Positions 33,089 through 43,297 of a DNA stretch of 64,000 nucleotides are shown here, in pieces. The stretch spans positions 558,001 to 622,000 of the forward strand of contig CAVRXO010000003.1 of NCBI GenBank assembly GCA_963725185.1, written 5' to 3'. The notes under the pieces are model-generated. The model saw nothing but the letters and a program-made list of their open reading frames with translations. It did no database searches and had not been told where the DNA came from. Numbering within the stretch: position 1 is the first letter of the stretch; every line of letters begins with the position of its first letter. The position numbers were made by a program, and so were the translations under genes. This DNA is from VAZQ01 sp963725185 (lineage in GTDB: Bacteria > Pseudomonadota > Alphaproteobacteria > Rhizobiales > Xanthobacteraceae).

Positions 33089-33944
33089 CGCGAGCCCTCC
33101 GGGCACCCTCTTTAACCCATTAAGCGGGGCGTAGTTAACCACCACTTAAGGGATGGCGGCAGCGGCGATTCGGTCGGCCACGGCGTGGCGCCGAGCCCGC
33201 TGGACAGGGGGGACGGCCTCTCTCGGGGGGCGTTCTGCCGGGAGGGTTGGGTGACTTGGGCCCTGGGTTGGGTTCGCAAACGGGGGCGGCGCAGCGGCAT
33301 TTCGCATGTGCCGGGAAAACGCGCCGGTAGCACCCTTAGGCTGCTTGCCAATGCGGCGGTGCGGCCGTAAGAAGGGTTTGCTGATGGTTGAAAGTTCCGG
33401 TTGTGCCGCGTTTGGACATCCGGCAGCCATTCAAGGATCGCTCCCGACGACCATCGGGAGGAGACTTGAGCGGCCGCAGCGAGCCGTGCGTCCCGTATTC
33501 GGCGTGGCGACGGCGAGCGATCAAAGCCGATGTCCTTGTAGAGCACGATTGGTGTCGCTTGCGGCTGGTGCCTCGCGGGTACCTCCTGCAGGTTCGGTGG
33601 CAGCTCCTGCAGCTTGTTCGGGGTTGCGCGCGACGACAACCGTCAGCCGAGAGAAACGACGGCCGCGCCTCGGGCGCTGCCGCACTGTCACGGGCCGAAG
33701 GTCATGCTACGACCGCGCGTCGAGAGCCAATTCCATCCTCGCCACATCGCGTCGCCGAGCGACGCGATGCGCCGTGCTTGCGCATTCCGCGCCAGCCCGG
33801 CCGCGCGCGATGGGATGCTTTCGCGTGCCGCAATGGCTCTTCCATTCAACCGCAATCAGGCCGCTTTCTGGTCGCGCCGTTCCATATCGCCCGCGAGGCA
33901 ATTCTGGGCGGCCGCGTGCCGGCGTGCCATTACGAGTTTAGTCC
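33089..33944. other. Divergent intergenic region / long rne leader
   Basis: About 850 bp without a supported gene, between the divergent amidase and rne genes. Open frames here look like GC noise. RNase E mRNAs usually have long structured leaders through which the enzyme autoregulates, and several GC-rich inverted segments (for example ACGGCAGCC-type and GACGATCGTC-like stretches) are compatible. No specific hairpin could be proved by eye. Confidence 0.5.
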
Positions 33945-36900
33945 ATGCCCAACAAAATGCTGATCGATGCGACCCATCCGGAAGAGACCCGCGTGGTCGT
34001 TCTGCGTGGCAACCGCGTCGAGGAATTCGACTTCGAGTCTGCCAATCGTAAGCAACTTCGCGGCAATATCTATCTTGCCAAGGTGACGCGCGTCGAGCCG
34101 TCGCTGCAGGCCGCCTTCGTCGATTACGGCGGCAACCGTCACGGCTTTCTCGCCTTCGGCGAAATTCACCCCGATTATTATCAGATCCCGGTCGCCGACC
34201 GGCAGGCGCTGATCGACGAGGAGGAGCGTGCCGCGCGCGCCGCCGAGGTGGAGGCGGACAATCGCGCCGGACGCCGCGCCCACCGGGAGCGACGCTCCAG
34301 CCGATCGCACGAGGAGATCAAGAGCGCCCCCATCGACGTTCCTTTCGAGGAGGTCGAGGGCGAGACTGCCGCCATGGCGGCGGCTTCCGAGATGATGGCA
34401 CCGGCGGCCGACGATGCCGGCAAGTCTGCGGTCGCGGCGGAACCGATCGCATCGGATGCGGGCGACCACGAGCTCGCCTCCTCGCCCGACAGCTGGCCGG
34501 AGGAGCTGCCCAACGGCTCCCACGAGGAGCAGCAGATGGGGGGCGAGCACGGCAACGTCGTCCTCGACACTCCGATCGAGCTCGACTTGATCGCGTCAAG
34601 CGCGGCGGCCGAACCCTTTCCGGGGAGCGGCGGGGAACCTTCCGCGGAAGCGATCGAGAGCGCCACAGCCGGCGAAGCAGCGAGCGTCGTCCCGGCCGAA
34701 CCGGCCGCCGGCGAAGACAATGTCACCGAGATCAGCAACGCCGGCGCCGAGGAAGAGGCCGTCGAATCGGTCGGCGGCGCCGATGCGATGGAGGAAGTGC
34801 CCGAGCGCATGTCGCGCGTGCGGCGGCAATACAAGATCCAAGAGGTGATCAAGCGCCGCCAGGTGATGCTGGTGCAGGTCGTCAAGGAGGAGCGCGGCAC
34901 CAAGGGCGCCGCGCTCACCACCTATCTTTCGCTGGCCGGCCGCTATTCCGTGCTGATGCCCAATACCGCGCGCGGCGGCGGCATCAGCCGCAAGATCACC
35001 AATTCGGTCGACCGCAAGCGTCTCAAGGAGGTCGCCCAGGAGCTGGAAGTGCCGGAAGGCATGGGCGTGATCCTGCGCACCGCCGGCGCCAGCCGCACCA
35101 AGACCGAGATCAAGCGCGACTTCGAGTATCTGTTGCGGCTGTGGGAGACCGTCCGCGATCTCACGTTGAAATCCACGGCGCCGACGCTGGTCTACGAGGA
35201 AGGCTCGCTGGTCAAGCGCTCGATCCGCGATCTGTACAACAAGGACATCGACGAGATCCTGGTCGCCGGCCCCGAGGCCTACCGGGACGCGCGCGATTTC
35301 ATGCGCATGCTGATGCCCAGTCACGCCAAGAACGTGAAGCCGTATACCGACAGTGTGCCGATATTCGGCCGGTTCGGGATCGAAAGCCAGCTCGACGCCA
35401 TGTTCCAGCCGGTGGTGCAGCTGCGCTCCGGCGGCTACATCGTGCTCAATCAGGCCGAGGCGCTGGTCGCGATCGACGTCAATTCGGGCCGCGCCACCCG
35501 CGAGCACCATATCGAGGATACCGCGCTCAAGACCAATCTCGAGGCTTCCGACGAGATCGCCCGGCAATTGCGTTTGCGCGATCTCGCCGGCCTGATCGTC
35601 ATCGACTACATCGACATGGACGAGAAGCGCAACAATCGCACCGTCGAGCGCCGGTTGAAGGAGGCCCTCAAGCACGATCGCGCCCGCATCCAGGTCGGCC
35701 ACATCTCCCACTTCGGCCTGCTGGAGATGTCGCGCCAGCGCATCCGCTCGAGCGTGCTCGAAAGCTCGACCGAGAAATGCCCGCATTGCGGCGGCACCGG
35801 CCATGTGCGCTCGGTTTCATCGGTCGCCCTGCAGCTCCTGCGCGCGATCGAGGAAATGCTGCTCAAGGGCGCCACGCACAATCTCATCGTGCGCACCCGT
35901 ACCGAGACCGCGCTCTATCTCTTGAACCACAAGCGCGCCCATCTGCGCGAGCTCGAGGAGCGCTTCCAGCTCACCATCACGGTGAATGCCGACGCCACCG
36001 TCGTTGGCCAGATATCCTATGTGATCGAGAAGGGCGAGCAGGTACATAGCCTCGAGCAGGCGAAGGCGCTGGTGGCCGTGCAACCGACCAGCACCGTCCC
36101 GATCGTGGAGGATGATGACGAGGAGGCGACCGAGGAGGTCGACGAGATCGAAGAGGCCGGGGCCGTCGACGAGCCCGGCGAGGAAGATCAAGAAGCCGGC
36201 GGCGAGGTTGCCGCCGAGGCCGGGCCGGCCGAAGGCGAGCGCAACGGGCGCAAGCGCCGGCGCCGGCGGCGCGGTCGGCGCGGCGGCGAAGGTCGCGAAG
36301 GCGAAGGCCGCGAAGGCGAAGCATCCGCGGCCCAGAACGGGGCCGCCGTACCCTTGGCGGCGCACGGCGACGACGAGCGGCAGCCGTCCGCTGGCACCGA
36401 GGCCGAGGCGGAAGCCGAGACCGAATTCAGCGGGTCTGAAGGACCACCGGGCGAGTCGCAGGCCGACGGCGAAAAGCGGCGGCGACGGCGTGGACGCCGC
36501 GGCGGCAGGCGCAGTCGCCATGGCCGGGACGGCGAGGCATTGCCGCAATCTTCCGATGCCGTACTGCTGTTGCCTGCGGATGCGGCCCTGCCCGAGCCGC
36601 ACGAGGGAGAACCGGAGCAGGAAGAGCCGCGGCTCGGCGGACCCGAGCAGAGAGAGCCGGACCAAGGTCCCTACCATCGGGACTATGCCGAGCCAAACGT
36701 CGAGCAGCCCCACGCCGAGGTCGCACCGCGGCACGAACCGGAGCGCCCCTTGGCGGAGCCGCAGACCGCCCCGTCGGAGCCGCCATCGATGAGCGCGCCG
36801 CCGCCACGGCGGGGCTCCACGGTGCGCGAGCCGGTTCCGACCAGCTTCCGCTTCGGCGGCGAATCCAGCGCCCCTGCCCCCGCGCCGGAGATATCCGTTG

Positions 36901-37010
36901 AACCGGAGCAGCCCGCGCCGTCGAGCGGCACGAGCAGCACGGACAGTGAAGAGGCCAATCGCCCGCGCCGCGCCGGCTGGTGGAGCAAGCGCGTGCTCGG
37001 CAAGGGATGA
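33945..37010 (+). CDS. rne: Ribonuclease E
   Basis: 1021 residues. The S1 domain starts at the N-terminus (NIYLAKVTRVEPSLQAAFVDYG) but is split by an acidic Ala/Glu-rich insert of about 215 residues (roughly 90-305) before resuming with GTKGAALTTYLSLAGRYSVL. The catalytic aspartates are in AIDVNSGR (D511) and IVIDYIDMDEK (D554), and the zinc-link CPHC is at 612-615. The C-terminal third is a disordered scaffold with Arg-rich RNA-binding patches (GRKRRRRRRGRRGG; KRRRRRGRRGGRRS) and acidic/proline stretches where degradosome partners bind. It initiates mRNA decay and processes rRNA and tRNA. The split S1 domain is known in alphaproteobacterial RNase E. Confidence 0.96.
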   Translation: MPNKMLIDATHPEETRVVVLRGNRVEEFDFESANRKQLRGNIYLAKVTRVEPSLQAAFVDYGGNRHGFLAFGEIHPDYYQIPVADRQALIDEEERAARAAEVEADNRAGRRAHRERRSSRSHEEIKSAPIDVPFEEVEGETAAMAAASEMMAPAADDAGKSAVAAEPIASDAGDHELASSPDSWPEELPNGSHEEQQMGGEHGNVVLDTPIELDLIASSAAAEPFPGSGGEPSAEAIESATAGEAASVVPAEPAAGEDNVTEISNAGAEEEAVESVGGADAMEEVPERMSRVRRQYKIQEVIKRRQVMLVQVVKEERGTKGAALTTYLSLAGRYSVLMPNTARGGGISRKITNSVDRKRLKEVAQELEVPEGMGVILRTAGASRTKTEIKRDFEYLLRLWETVRDLTLKSTAPTLVYEEGSLVKRSIRDLYNKDIDEILVAGPEAYRDARDFMRMLMPSHAKNVKPYTDSVPIFGRFGIESQLDAMFQPVVQLRSGGYIVLNQAEALVAIDVNSGRATREHHIEDTALKTNLEASDEIARQLRLRDLAGLIVIDYIDMDEKRNNRTVERRLKEALKHDRARIQVGHISHFGLLEMSRQRIRSSVLESSTEKCPHCGGTGHVRSVSSVALQLLRAIEEMLLKGATHNLIVRTRTETALYLLNHKRAHLRELEERFQLTITVNADATVVGQISYVIEKGEQVHSLEQAKALVAVQPTSTVPIVEDDDEEATEEVDEIEEAGAVDEPGEEDQEAGGEVAAEAGPAEGERNGRKRRRRRRGRRGGEGREGEGREGEASAAQNGAAVPLAAHGDDERQPSAGTEAEAEAETEFSGSEGPPGESQADGEKRRRRRGRRGGRRSRHGRDGEALPQSSDAVLLLPADAALPEPHEGEPEQEEPRLGGPEQREPDQGPYHRDYAEPNVEQPHAEVAPRHEPERPLAEPQTAPSEPPSMSAPPPRRGSTVREPVPTSFRFGGESSAPAPAPEISVEPEQPAPSSGTSSTDSEEANRPRRAGWWSKRVLGKG

Positions 37011-37022
37011 CCGCGGACGGAG

Positions 37023-39090
37023 ATGAAAAGCGGTTGGGTTGAGCGTGATGCGCAAGCGATGGTCGATCGCTACGCCCGCCAAGGTATCGGTTCCGATCTC
37101 GCCTTGCGCATCTATACGACGCGGCTTCTCGGCCGCGAGCCCAAGCTGGTGCTGCACGGCGGCGGCAATACCTCGGTCAAGACCAGGTTGCGCGACCTTC
37201 TCGGCGAGGAGGTCGATGTGCTGTGCGTCAAGGGCTCGGGCGGCGACATGGCGGCGATCGAGCCGTCGGGCCTGCCGGCGGTGCGGCTCGAGCGCTGCGC
37301 AAGCTGCGCGCGCGCTCGGCGCTCAGCGACGAGGACATGGTGCGCATCCAGCGCGCGAACCTGCTCGACCCGATGGCGCCCAATCCTTCGGTCGAGACGC
37401 TGCTGCACGCCTTCCTGCCGCACAAGTTCGTCGATCACACCCATTCGACCGCGGTGCTGAGCCTGATCGACCAGCCCGATGGCGCCGCCTTGTGCGCGGA
37501 GATCTATGACGGCCGCATGGGCACGTGCCCTACGTCATGCCGGGCTTCGCGCTCGCCAAGCAGGCCGCCGAGATCTACGAGGCGGCGCCCACGGTCGCCG
37601 GCCTGATCCTGCACAAGCACGGCATCTTCACCTTCGGCGAGACCGCGCAGGAGGCCTATGAGCGCATGATCGAGATGGTGACGCGCGCCGAGGAGCGCCT
37701 TGCCGCGCAACCGGTCGGCGGTATTCGAGACCGCCCATCTGCCGCAGGCGGTGGCGCCGCTTGTCGGCAGTCGCGCCGATCGTGCGCGGCGTCTGCAGCG
37801 CCAAGGACGAGCGCAGCGAGGGCGCCTGGCGGCGCCTGATCCTCGAGTTCCGCGCCACGCCCGCCATTCTCGACTTCGTCAATGGCGCCGAGGTCGCCTC
37901 GCTACAGCCAGGCCGGCGTGGTGACGCCCGACCACACCATCCGCACCAAGAACTGGCCGCTCGCTGCTGCGCGCGCGCCGACGACGGCGAGCTGGATACC
38001 TTCAAGCGCTCGGCGCAGCGCGCGGTGATCGGCCTTCGTCGAGCGCTACAAGGACTATTTCACGCGCAACAATGCGCGCGGTCGGCTCGACCAAGCGCAT
38101 GCTCGATCCGCTGCCGCGCGTCGTGCTGGTGCCGGGTCTCGGCCTGTTCGGCCTCGGGCGCAGCAAGAAGGACGCCAGGATCGCCGCCGACATCGCGGAA
38201 GCCGCGATCGCGACCATCACCGATGCCGAGGCCATCGGCCGCTTCGAGTCGATCTCGGAAGCCGACATGTTCGACATGGAATATTGGTCGCTCGAGCAGG
38301 CCAAGCTCGGCACCGCGCGAGGAGAAGCCGCTCGCCGGCCAGGTCGCCGTCATCACCGGCGCCGCCGGCGTCATCGGCACCGCGACCGCCAGGGCGTTTG
38401 CGGCGGCCGGCGCGGAGGTGGCGCTGCTCGATCTCGACGAGACGGCCGTGCAGGCCAAGGCCAAATCGATCGACGGAAGCGCGCTGGCGCTGCGCTGCGA
38501 CGTGACCGACGCGGCGTCGGTGCGGGCAGCCTTCGATCGGGTGGTGGAGGCCTTCGGCGGCGTCGACATCGCCGTCTCCAACGCGGGCGCGGCTTGGCAG
38601 GGCCGTATCGGCGAGGTCGACGAGGAGCTGCTGCGCAAGAGCTTCGAGCTCAATTTCTACGGCCACCAGCGCGTGGCGCAGGCGGCCGTGAAGGTGATGC
38701 TGGCGCAGGGCACCGGCGGCTGCCTGTTGTTCAATGTGTCCAAGCAGGCGGTCAATCCAGGCTTGAATTTCGGCCCATACGGCCTGCCCAAGGCGGCGAC
38801 CCTGTTCCTGGTGCGGCAGTATGCGCTCGATCATGGCGCGGACGGCATTCGCGCCAACGCCGTCAATGCCGACCGCGTCCGCTCCGGCCTGTTGACCGAC
38901 GAGATGATCGCCTCGCGTTCCACCGCCCGCGGCCTGACCGAGAAGGACTATATGAGCGGCAACCTGCTCGGCCGCGAGGTCACCGCCGGAAGACGTGGCG
39001 CAGGCCTTCCTCGCCCAGGCGCTGGCGCTCAAGACGACCGCCGACGTCACCACCGTCGATGGCGGCAATATCGCGGCGGCACTGCGCTAA
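37023..39090 (+). pseudogene. Bifunctional class II aldolase / short-chain dehydrogenase (RhaD-like), with multiple frame changes
   Basis: Followed across frames, the product is about 689 residues, the normal length for a rhamnulose-1-phosphate aldolase/alcohol dehydrogenase-type fusion. The aldolase part has LVLHGGGNTSVK, the zinc HTH in FVDHTHSTAVL, and LHKHGIFTFGE. The dehydrogenase part has ITGAAGVIGTATARAF, VSNAGAAWQG and YGLPKAA (the YxxxK pair). Frame changes are needed near 37291, 37520, 37710, 37765, 37901, 37973, 38031, 38078, 38322 and 38990; each can be explained by one base, mostly in short G/C runs. No in-frame stop interrupts the corrected frame. The gene starts 12 bp after rne. 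It may be a true pseudogene or a stretch of sequence errors. Confidence 0.85.
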
Positions 39091-39297
39091 CAGCGCTGCC
39101 TCGCCTTCCGGCTTGACTGACATATATCTCGGTGGTTATACGTCAATCAATAGCCAGCAGGTTATTGATGTCGAGCGCTCACGCTCAGAACGCTCGCCAA
39201 TCCGACCCGCCGTCTCTCTTTCGAACGATCGTGTCGCGAAGAAGAGGACAGGGTTGCGGTCGGCACACCGCGAACGTGACCAACGGAGTGAACGCCA

Positions 39298-39687
39298 ATG
39301 AAGATCAAACTGACCAGCGTGTACGTGGATAACCAGGAAAAGGCTCTGCGCTTCTACACCGAAGTGCTGGGCCTGACCAAGAAGTCCGATTTCAGCAACG
39401 GGCCGTATCGCTGGTTGACCGTGACCTCCCCCGAGGAGCCGGATGGAACCGAGCTGCAACTCGCGCTCAACGACAACCCGGCGGCCAAGGCCTACCAGCA
39501 AGCCATATTCCAGCAGGGGCAGCCCGCGGTCATGTTCTTCACCGACGACGTTAAAGGCGACTACGAACGCATCAAAACGCGCGCCGAGTTCAAGATGCCG
39601 CCGACCGAGGTGACCGGCTCGACCATCGCCCAGCTGAGCGACACCTGCGGCAACCTCATTCAACTCACCCAGCTGATGCGCTGGTAG
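39298..39687 (+). CDS. VOC (glyoxalase/bleomycin resistance) family protein
   Basis: 129 residues with two beta-alpha-beta-beta-beta modules of the vicinal oxygen chelate fold: VYVDNQEKALRFYTEVLGL opens the first, and QPAVMFFTDDVKGDYERIKTRA the second, ending SDTCGNLIQLTQ. The family includes glyoxalases, dioxygenases and binding proteins; the substrate cannot be inferred. GGAGTG lies nine bases before the ATG. Confidence 0.88.
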   Translation: MKIKLTSVYVDNQEKALRFYTEVLGLTKKSDFSNGPYRWLTVTSPEEPDGTELQLALNDNPAAKAYQQAIFQQGQPAVMFFTDDVKGDYERIKTRAEFKMPPTEVTGSTIAQLSDTCGNLIQLTQLMRW

Positions 39688-39707
39688 GGCGGACCCTCCC
39701 CGGCTCG

Positions 39708-39772
39708 TAGGGCGCAATCGCTTTATTGCGCCATTGGCGAGGCTGCTGGCGCAATAAAGCGATTGCGCCCTA
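39708..39772. repeat. Nested 26-bp inverted repeat between convergent genes
   Basis: Arms 39708-39733 and 39747-39772 are perfect inverted copies (TAGGGCGCAATCGCTTTATT, then GCGCCA), separated by 13 nt. Each arm is itself a hairpin (GGCGCAAT, CGCTTT, ATTGCGCC), so the element can fold as one long stem or two short ones. The right arm includes the phaZ stop codon. A bidirectional terminator role is likely from position, although it lacks a U-run; it also resembles dispersed REP-like palindromes. Confidence 0.85.
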
Positions 39773-40987
39773 CTCGCTCGCCAAAATGACGTTCTTCAAG
39801 ATCGGGAAGATCTGGTTCTCCCAGGCCTTCCCGCTGAACACCCCATAGTGGCCGACGCCGGCCTGCATGTGGTGGCGCTTCATGTAGGGGCGCAGGCCCG
39901 TGCATAGATCGTGGGCCGCCGCGGTCTGGCCGACCGCGCAGATGTCGTCACGCTCGCCCTCCACGGTGAACAGCATGGTGCGGCGGATCGCGCGCGGATC
40001 GACCCTGCCGCCGCGATAGTCGATCAGCCCCCGCGCCAGCGCGTAGTCCTGGAACACCAGGCGCACGGTCTCCAGGTAGAACTCGGCGGTCAGGTCGAGC
40101 ACCGCGAAATATTCGTCGTAGAACTGTTTGGTCGCGGCCGCCTTCTCGATCTCGCCCTTGACCAGGTTGTCGTAGAGATCGCGATGCGCCTTCAAATGGC
40201 GATCGATATTCATGCTCATGAATGCCGCCAGCTGCACGAAGCCGGGATAGACGCGACGGAACGCGCCGGCATAGCGCATCGGCACCGTGGCGACCAGATT
40301 TTCGTCGAACCATTCGATCGGCTTGCTTTGCGCAAGCTTGTTCACCTTGGTCGGATTGACGCGCGGATCGATCGGTCCCGCCATCAGGGTCATGCTGCGC
40401 GGTTGCGCCGCGTTGCCGGCCTGCGCCATCACGGCGGTCGCGATCAGCGCCGCGACGCACGGCTGGCAGACCGCGACCACATGGGCGCCGGGACCGATCA
40501 CCTCGAGAAAATGGATCAGATGGGCGACATAGTCGTCGAAACCGAATTGGCCCTCCTCGCGCGCCACGTCGCGCACGTTGTGCCAATCCGTGATGTAGAC
40601 GTCGTGCTCGGGCAACATGGTGCGCACGGTGCCGCGCAGCAGCGTCGCGAAGTGGCCCGATAGCGGGGCCACCAGCAAGACCGGCGGCTGCGCCTGCTCG
40701 ATGTCCTTCTTGAAATGCAGAAGCGTGCCGAACGGGGTCACTTCGGCGAGCTCTTCCCGCACCCCCACGTCGCGGTTGCCGACCTTGATCCGCTCGATGC
40801 CGAAGGCCGGCCGCACATGAGTGAGGCCGGCGCGGGCGATCAGCTCATAGGCGGCCGTAAGATTACGCAACGTCTCGGTGCCGGCGATTGCGGTAAGCGG
40901 CTGGCCGATCGCCTTGAGGGCGGACGCCGCCAGCATGCGAACCGGAGCCATGACGTCCGAATGCGCCTGATATGCCTGGTAGAGCAT
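39770..40987 (-). CDS. phaZ: Intracellular polyhydroxybutyrate depolymerase
   Basis: About 405 residues, alpha/beta-hydrolase fold. The N-terminus MLYQAYQAHSDVMAPVRMLA and the motif PLSGHFATLLRGTVRTMLPE are characteristic of PhaZ1-type depolymerases. AVCQPCVAALIA carries the nucleophile cysteine that replaces the lipase-box serine in this group; GHYGVFSGKAWEN holds the catalytic His. It mobilises stored PHB granules. The ATG at 40987 fits the family better than the frame's opening at 41041. Its stop codon lies in the 39708-39772 hairpin. Confidence 0.93.
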   Translation of the reverse strand: MLYQAYQAHSDVMAPVRMLAASALKAIGQPLTAIAGTETLRNLTAAYELIARAGLTHVRPAFGIERIKVGNRDVGVREELAEVTPFGTLLHFKKDIEQAQPPVLLVAPLSGHFATLLRGTVRTMLPEHDVYITDWHNVRDVAREEGQFGFDDYVAHLIHFLEVIGPGAHVVAVCQPCVAALIATAVMAQAGNAAQPRSMTLMAGPIDPRVNPTKVNKLAQSKPIEWFDENLVATVPMRYAGAFRRVYPGFVQLAAFMSMNIDRHLKAHRDLYDNLVKGEIEKAAATKQFYDEYFAVLDLTAEFYLETVRLVFQDYALARGLIDYRGGRVDPRAIRRTMLFTVEGERDDICAVGQTAAAHDLCTGLRPYMKRHHMQAGVGHYGVFSGKAWENQIFPILKNVILASE

Positions 40988-41243
40988 TACGTTCGTCGCT
41001 GCACATCGCAACGACCCCCCTCGCCCCTTTGGACAGCTCAACCCGGCGCGGAAAAGCTAGTGGATTTCTTGCTGCACTGCGAGGTATTTATCCGGAGTTG
41101 GGGATGCCGACCCTTGCCGGGGGCGCGCAACCACGCGGCCGGCGATGTGGCCGTGGTCGGATGACTGCGTCAGCAAAGCAAAACCAGCGCCATTTCGGCA
41201 CAGGCCGAAGGCAGCACGCCGGCTCGGACAGGGGGATCAGCTC

Positions 41244-41900
41244 ATGGCGGAAGCTACGCTCACGATTGCCAGCAAGAATTACGGCTCATGGTCGCTGCGC
41301 GGGTGGCTCCTGTGCAAACTGGCGGGGCTCGACTTCGAGGAGGAGCAGAGCCGCAGCGACGATCCCTCGGTGCGCGCCGAGCTATTGCTGCTTTCGCCTT
41401 CCTTCCTGGTCCCCCGCCTGACCCATGCCGGGATCAAGGTTTGGGACACTCTCGCCATCGCCGAATACCTCAATGAGCTCAAGCCGGAAGCGGGCCTGAT
41501 GCCGGCGGGACGGGCCGACCGCGCCTTCTGTCGCGCCATCTCGGGCGAGATGCATTCCGGCTTCAGCAATCTGCGCTCGGCGCTGCCCATGAACATCAAG
41601 GCCCATTATCCGGGTTTCAAGGTCTGGGCCGGCGCGCGCGCCGACATCGACCGCATCGTCACGATCTGGCACGAATGCCTTGCCGGCTCCGGGGGACCCT
41701 ACCTGTTCGGCAAGCGGCCCTGCATGGCCGATGCCATGTTCGCCCCGGTGGCGACGCGCTTCATCACCTACGACGTCGGGCTCGACCCTGACTGCGCCGC
41801 CTATTGCACCGCCGTCATGGCGATGCCGGCGATGCGGGAATGGATTGCCGCCGCCAAAGCCGAGCCGGACGAGCTCGAGGAGCTCGATGTCGAATTCTGA
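41244..41900 (+). CDS. Glutathione S-transferase family protein
   Basis: 218 residues. The thioredoxin-like N-terminal domain reads LTIASKNYGSWSLRGWLLCKLAGL, with the serine/arginine in SWSLRGW at the glutathione site, and SFLVPRLTHAGIKVWDTLAIAEYLNEL provides the cis-Pro and the ESxAI-like DTLAI motif. The C-terminal helical domain runs from about residue 85. It likely conjugates or reduces small electrophiles. GGGGG lies before the ATG; the longer frame from 41145 is not protein-like. Confidence 0.9.
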   Translation: MAEATLTIASKNYGSWSLRGWLLCKLAGLDFEEEQSRSDDPSVRAELLLLSPSFLVPRLTHAGIKVWDTLAIAEYLNELKPEAGLMPAGRADRAFCRAISGEMHSGFSNLRSALPMNIKAHYPGFKVWAGARADIDRIVTIWHECLAGSGGPYLFGKRPCMADAMFAPVATRFITYDVGLDPDCAAYCTAVMAMPAMREWIAAAKAEPDELEELDVEF

Positions 41901-43103
41901 CGGCCGGGCGGCTCATCCCATTCTTGCCGGCAGCCACGTCGGCGATGCGCGCCACCGCCTCGTGCATGTCGGCGGTCGAACCGGCGTAGCAGAAGCGGAT
42001 GAAGCTCTTGCCGTGGATGGGGTCGAAATCGATGCCCGGCGTCGCCGCCACCTGCGTCTCCTCCAGCATTCGCCTGGCGAACGCGAAGCTGTCGGACGAG
42101 AAACGCGACACATCCGCATAGAGGTAGAAGGCGCCGTCCACCGGCAGGATCCGGTCGAGCCCGGCCTTCGGCAGGCCCTCGACCAGGACGCAGCCGGTTC
42201 GCCTCGTAGATCCGCTTCACGGCATCGACCTCCGCGCGGCCGTCGAAGGCCGCCTGCGCCGCAATCTGCGAAAGCGCAGGCACCGATATGGCAAGATTGC
42301 CCTGCAGCCGGTCGACCGGGCGCACCAGCGCCTCCGGCAGCACCATCCAGCCCACCCGCCAGCCGGTCATGCAGAAATATTTGGAGAACGAGTTGATGAC
42401 CACGACGTCGTCGGACAGGCGCGCGGCGGTCTCGGCCGCAAAGGCGTAGTCGAGGCCGTGATAGATTTCGTCGGAGATGAAGCGAATTCCCTCGCTTTCG
42501 GCGGCAGCGCAGCAAATTGCCGATCGCCTGCGCGGTCATCATGGTGCCGGTCGGGTTGGCGGGGCTGGCGACCAGAACGCCTTGCAGCGGCGTCCTGCGG
42601 TGGGCCGCGATCAGCATCTCCGGCGTGATCGCCCAGCGTGAGGCCTGGGTGGTCTCGATCAAGACCGGCTCGCACCCGAGCGCCGTGAGGATATGCCGAT
42701 AGGGCGGATAGCCGGGCACCGCGACCGCCACCCGGTCGCCCGGCTCGAACAGCGCCAGAAATGCCATGACGAATGCGCCCGACGAGCCGGTGGTGACGGC
42801 AATGCGCGCCGGATCGATCTCGAGCGCGTAGTGCTCCGCATAGTGCCGGGCGATGCGCGCGCGCAGCGACGGGAGGCCGAGCGCCTCGGTATAGCTGAGC
42901 CGCCCCACGGCAAGCGCCGCATGCGCAGCCGCGATTGCGCTGGCCGGGGCGGGGGCGGCAGGCTGGCCGACCTCCATATGGATCACATGGCCGCCGGCGG
43001 CCTCGATGCGGGCCGCGGCCGCCATGACGTCCATCACCATGAAGGGGGGCACGGCGCTGCGGGCCGAAGGGGTGACCAGCCGTTTGGCCCTTTCCAGCAT
43101 CAT
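41815..43103 (-). pseudogene. PLP-dependent aminotransferase (class I/II) with two frame changes
   Basis: The first frame gives RLVTPSARSAVPPFMVMDVM, MEVGQPAAPAPA, LSYTEALGLPSLRARIARHY, VTTGSSGAFVMAF, and SPANPTGTMM. A change near 42511-42518 continues with FISDEIYHGLDY-like sequence and INSFSKYFCMTGWRVGW (PLP lysine in SFSK). A second change near 42191-42200 leads to DGAFYLYADVSRFS and SFIRFCYAGSTADM. The corrected product is the usual length of an aspartate-aminotransferase-like enzyme. The end overlaps the 3' end of the GST gene on the other strand. Decay or sequencing error cannot be separated from sequence alone. Confidence 0.85.
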
Positions 43104-43297
43104 CTCAAGTCTCCCTGCCCGGCAGCCGGCTCACCGCCCCGCTGCCGCCGCATTTGCTGCGAATTTTGTGCCGGGTCGCTGCAATTAGACGTGATCGCGA
43201 CCGCGTTGACCCTATACCGGCACGCTACTACGTTGCACCGGCTTGGGGAGACTGCCTTGGGGGGCGGCAAATCCGAGCCGACAAAAGCCGAGCCGAC

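Noticed and set aside
33112..33639. 175-codon minus-strand frame in the rne leader region
   Set aside because: Pro/Arg/Ser-rich with no hydrophobic core or motif; overlaps the amidase start.
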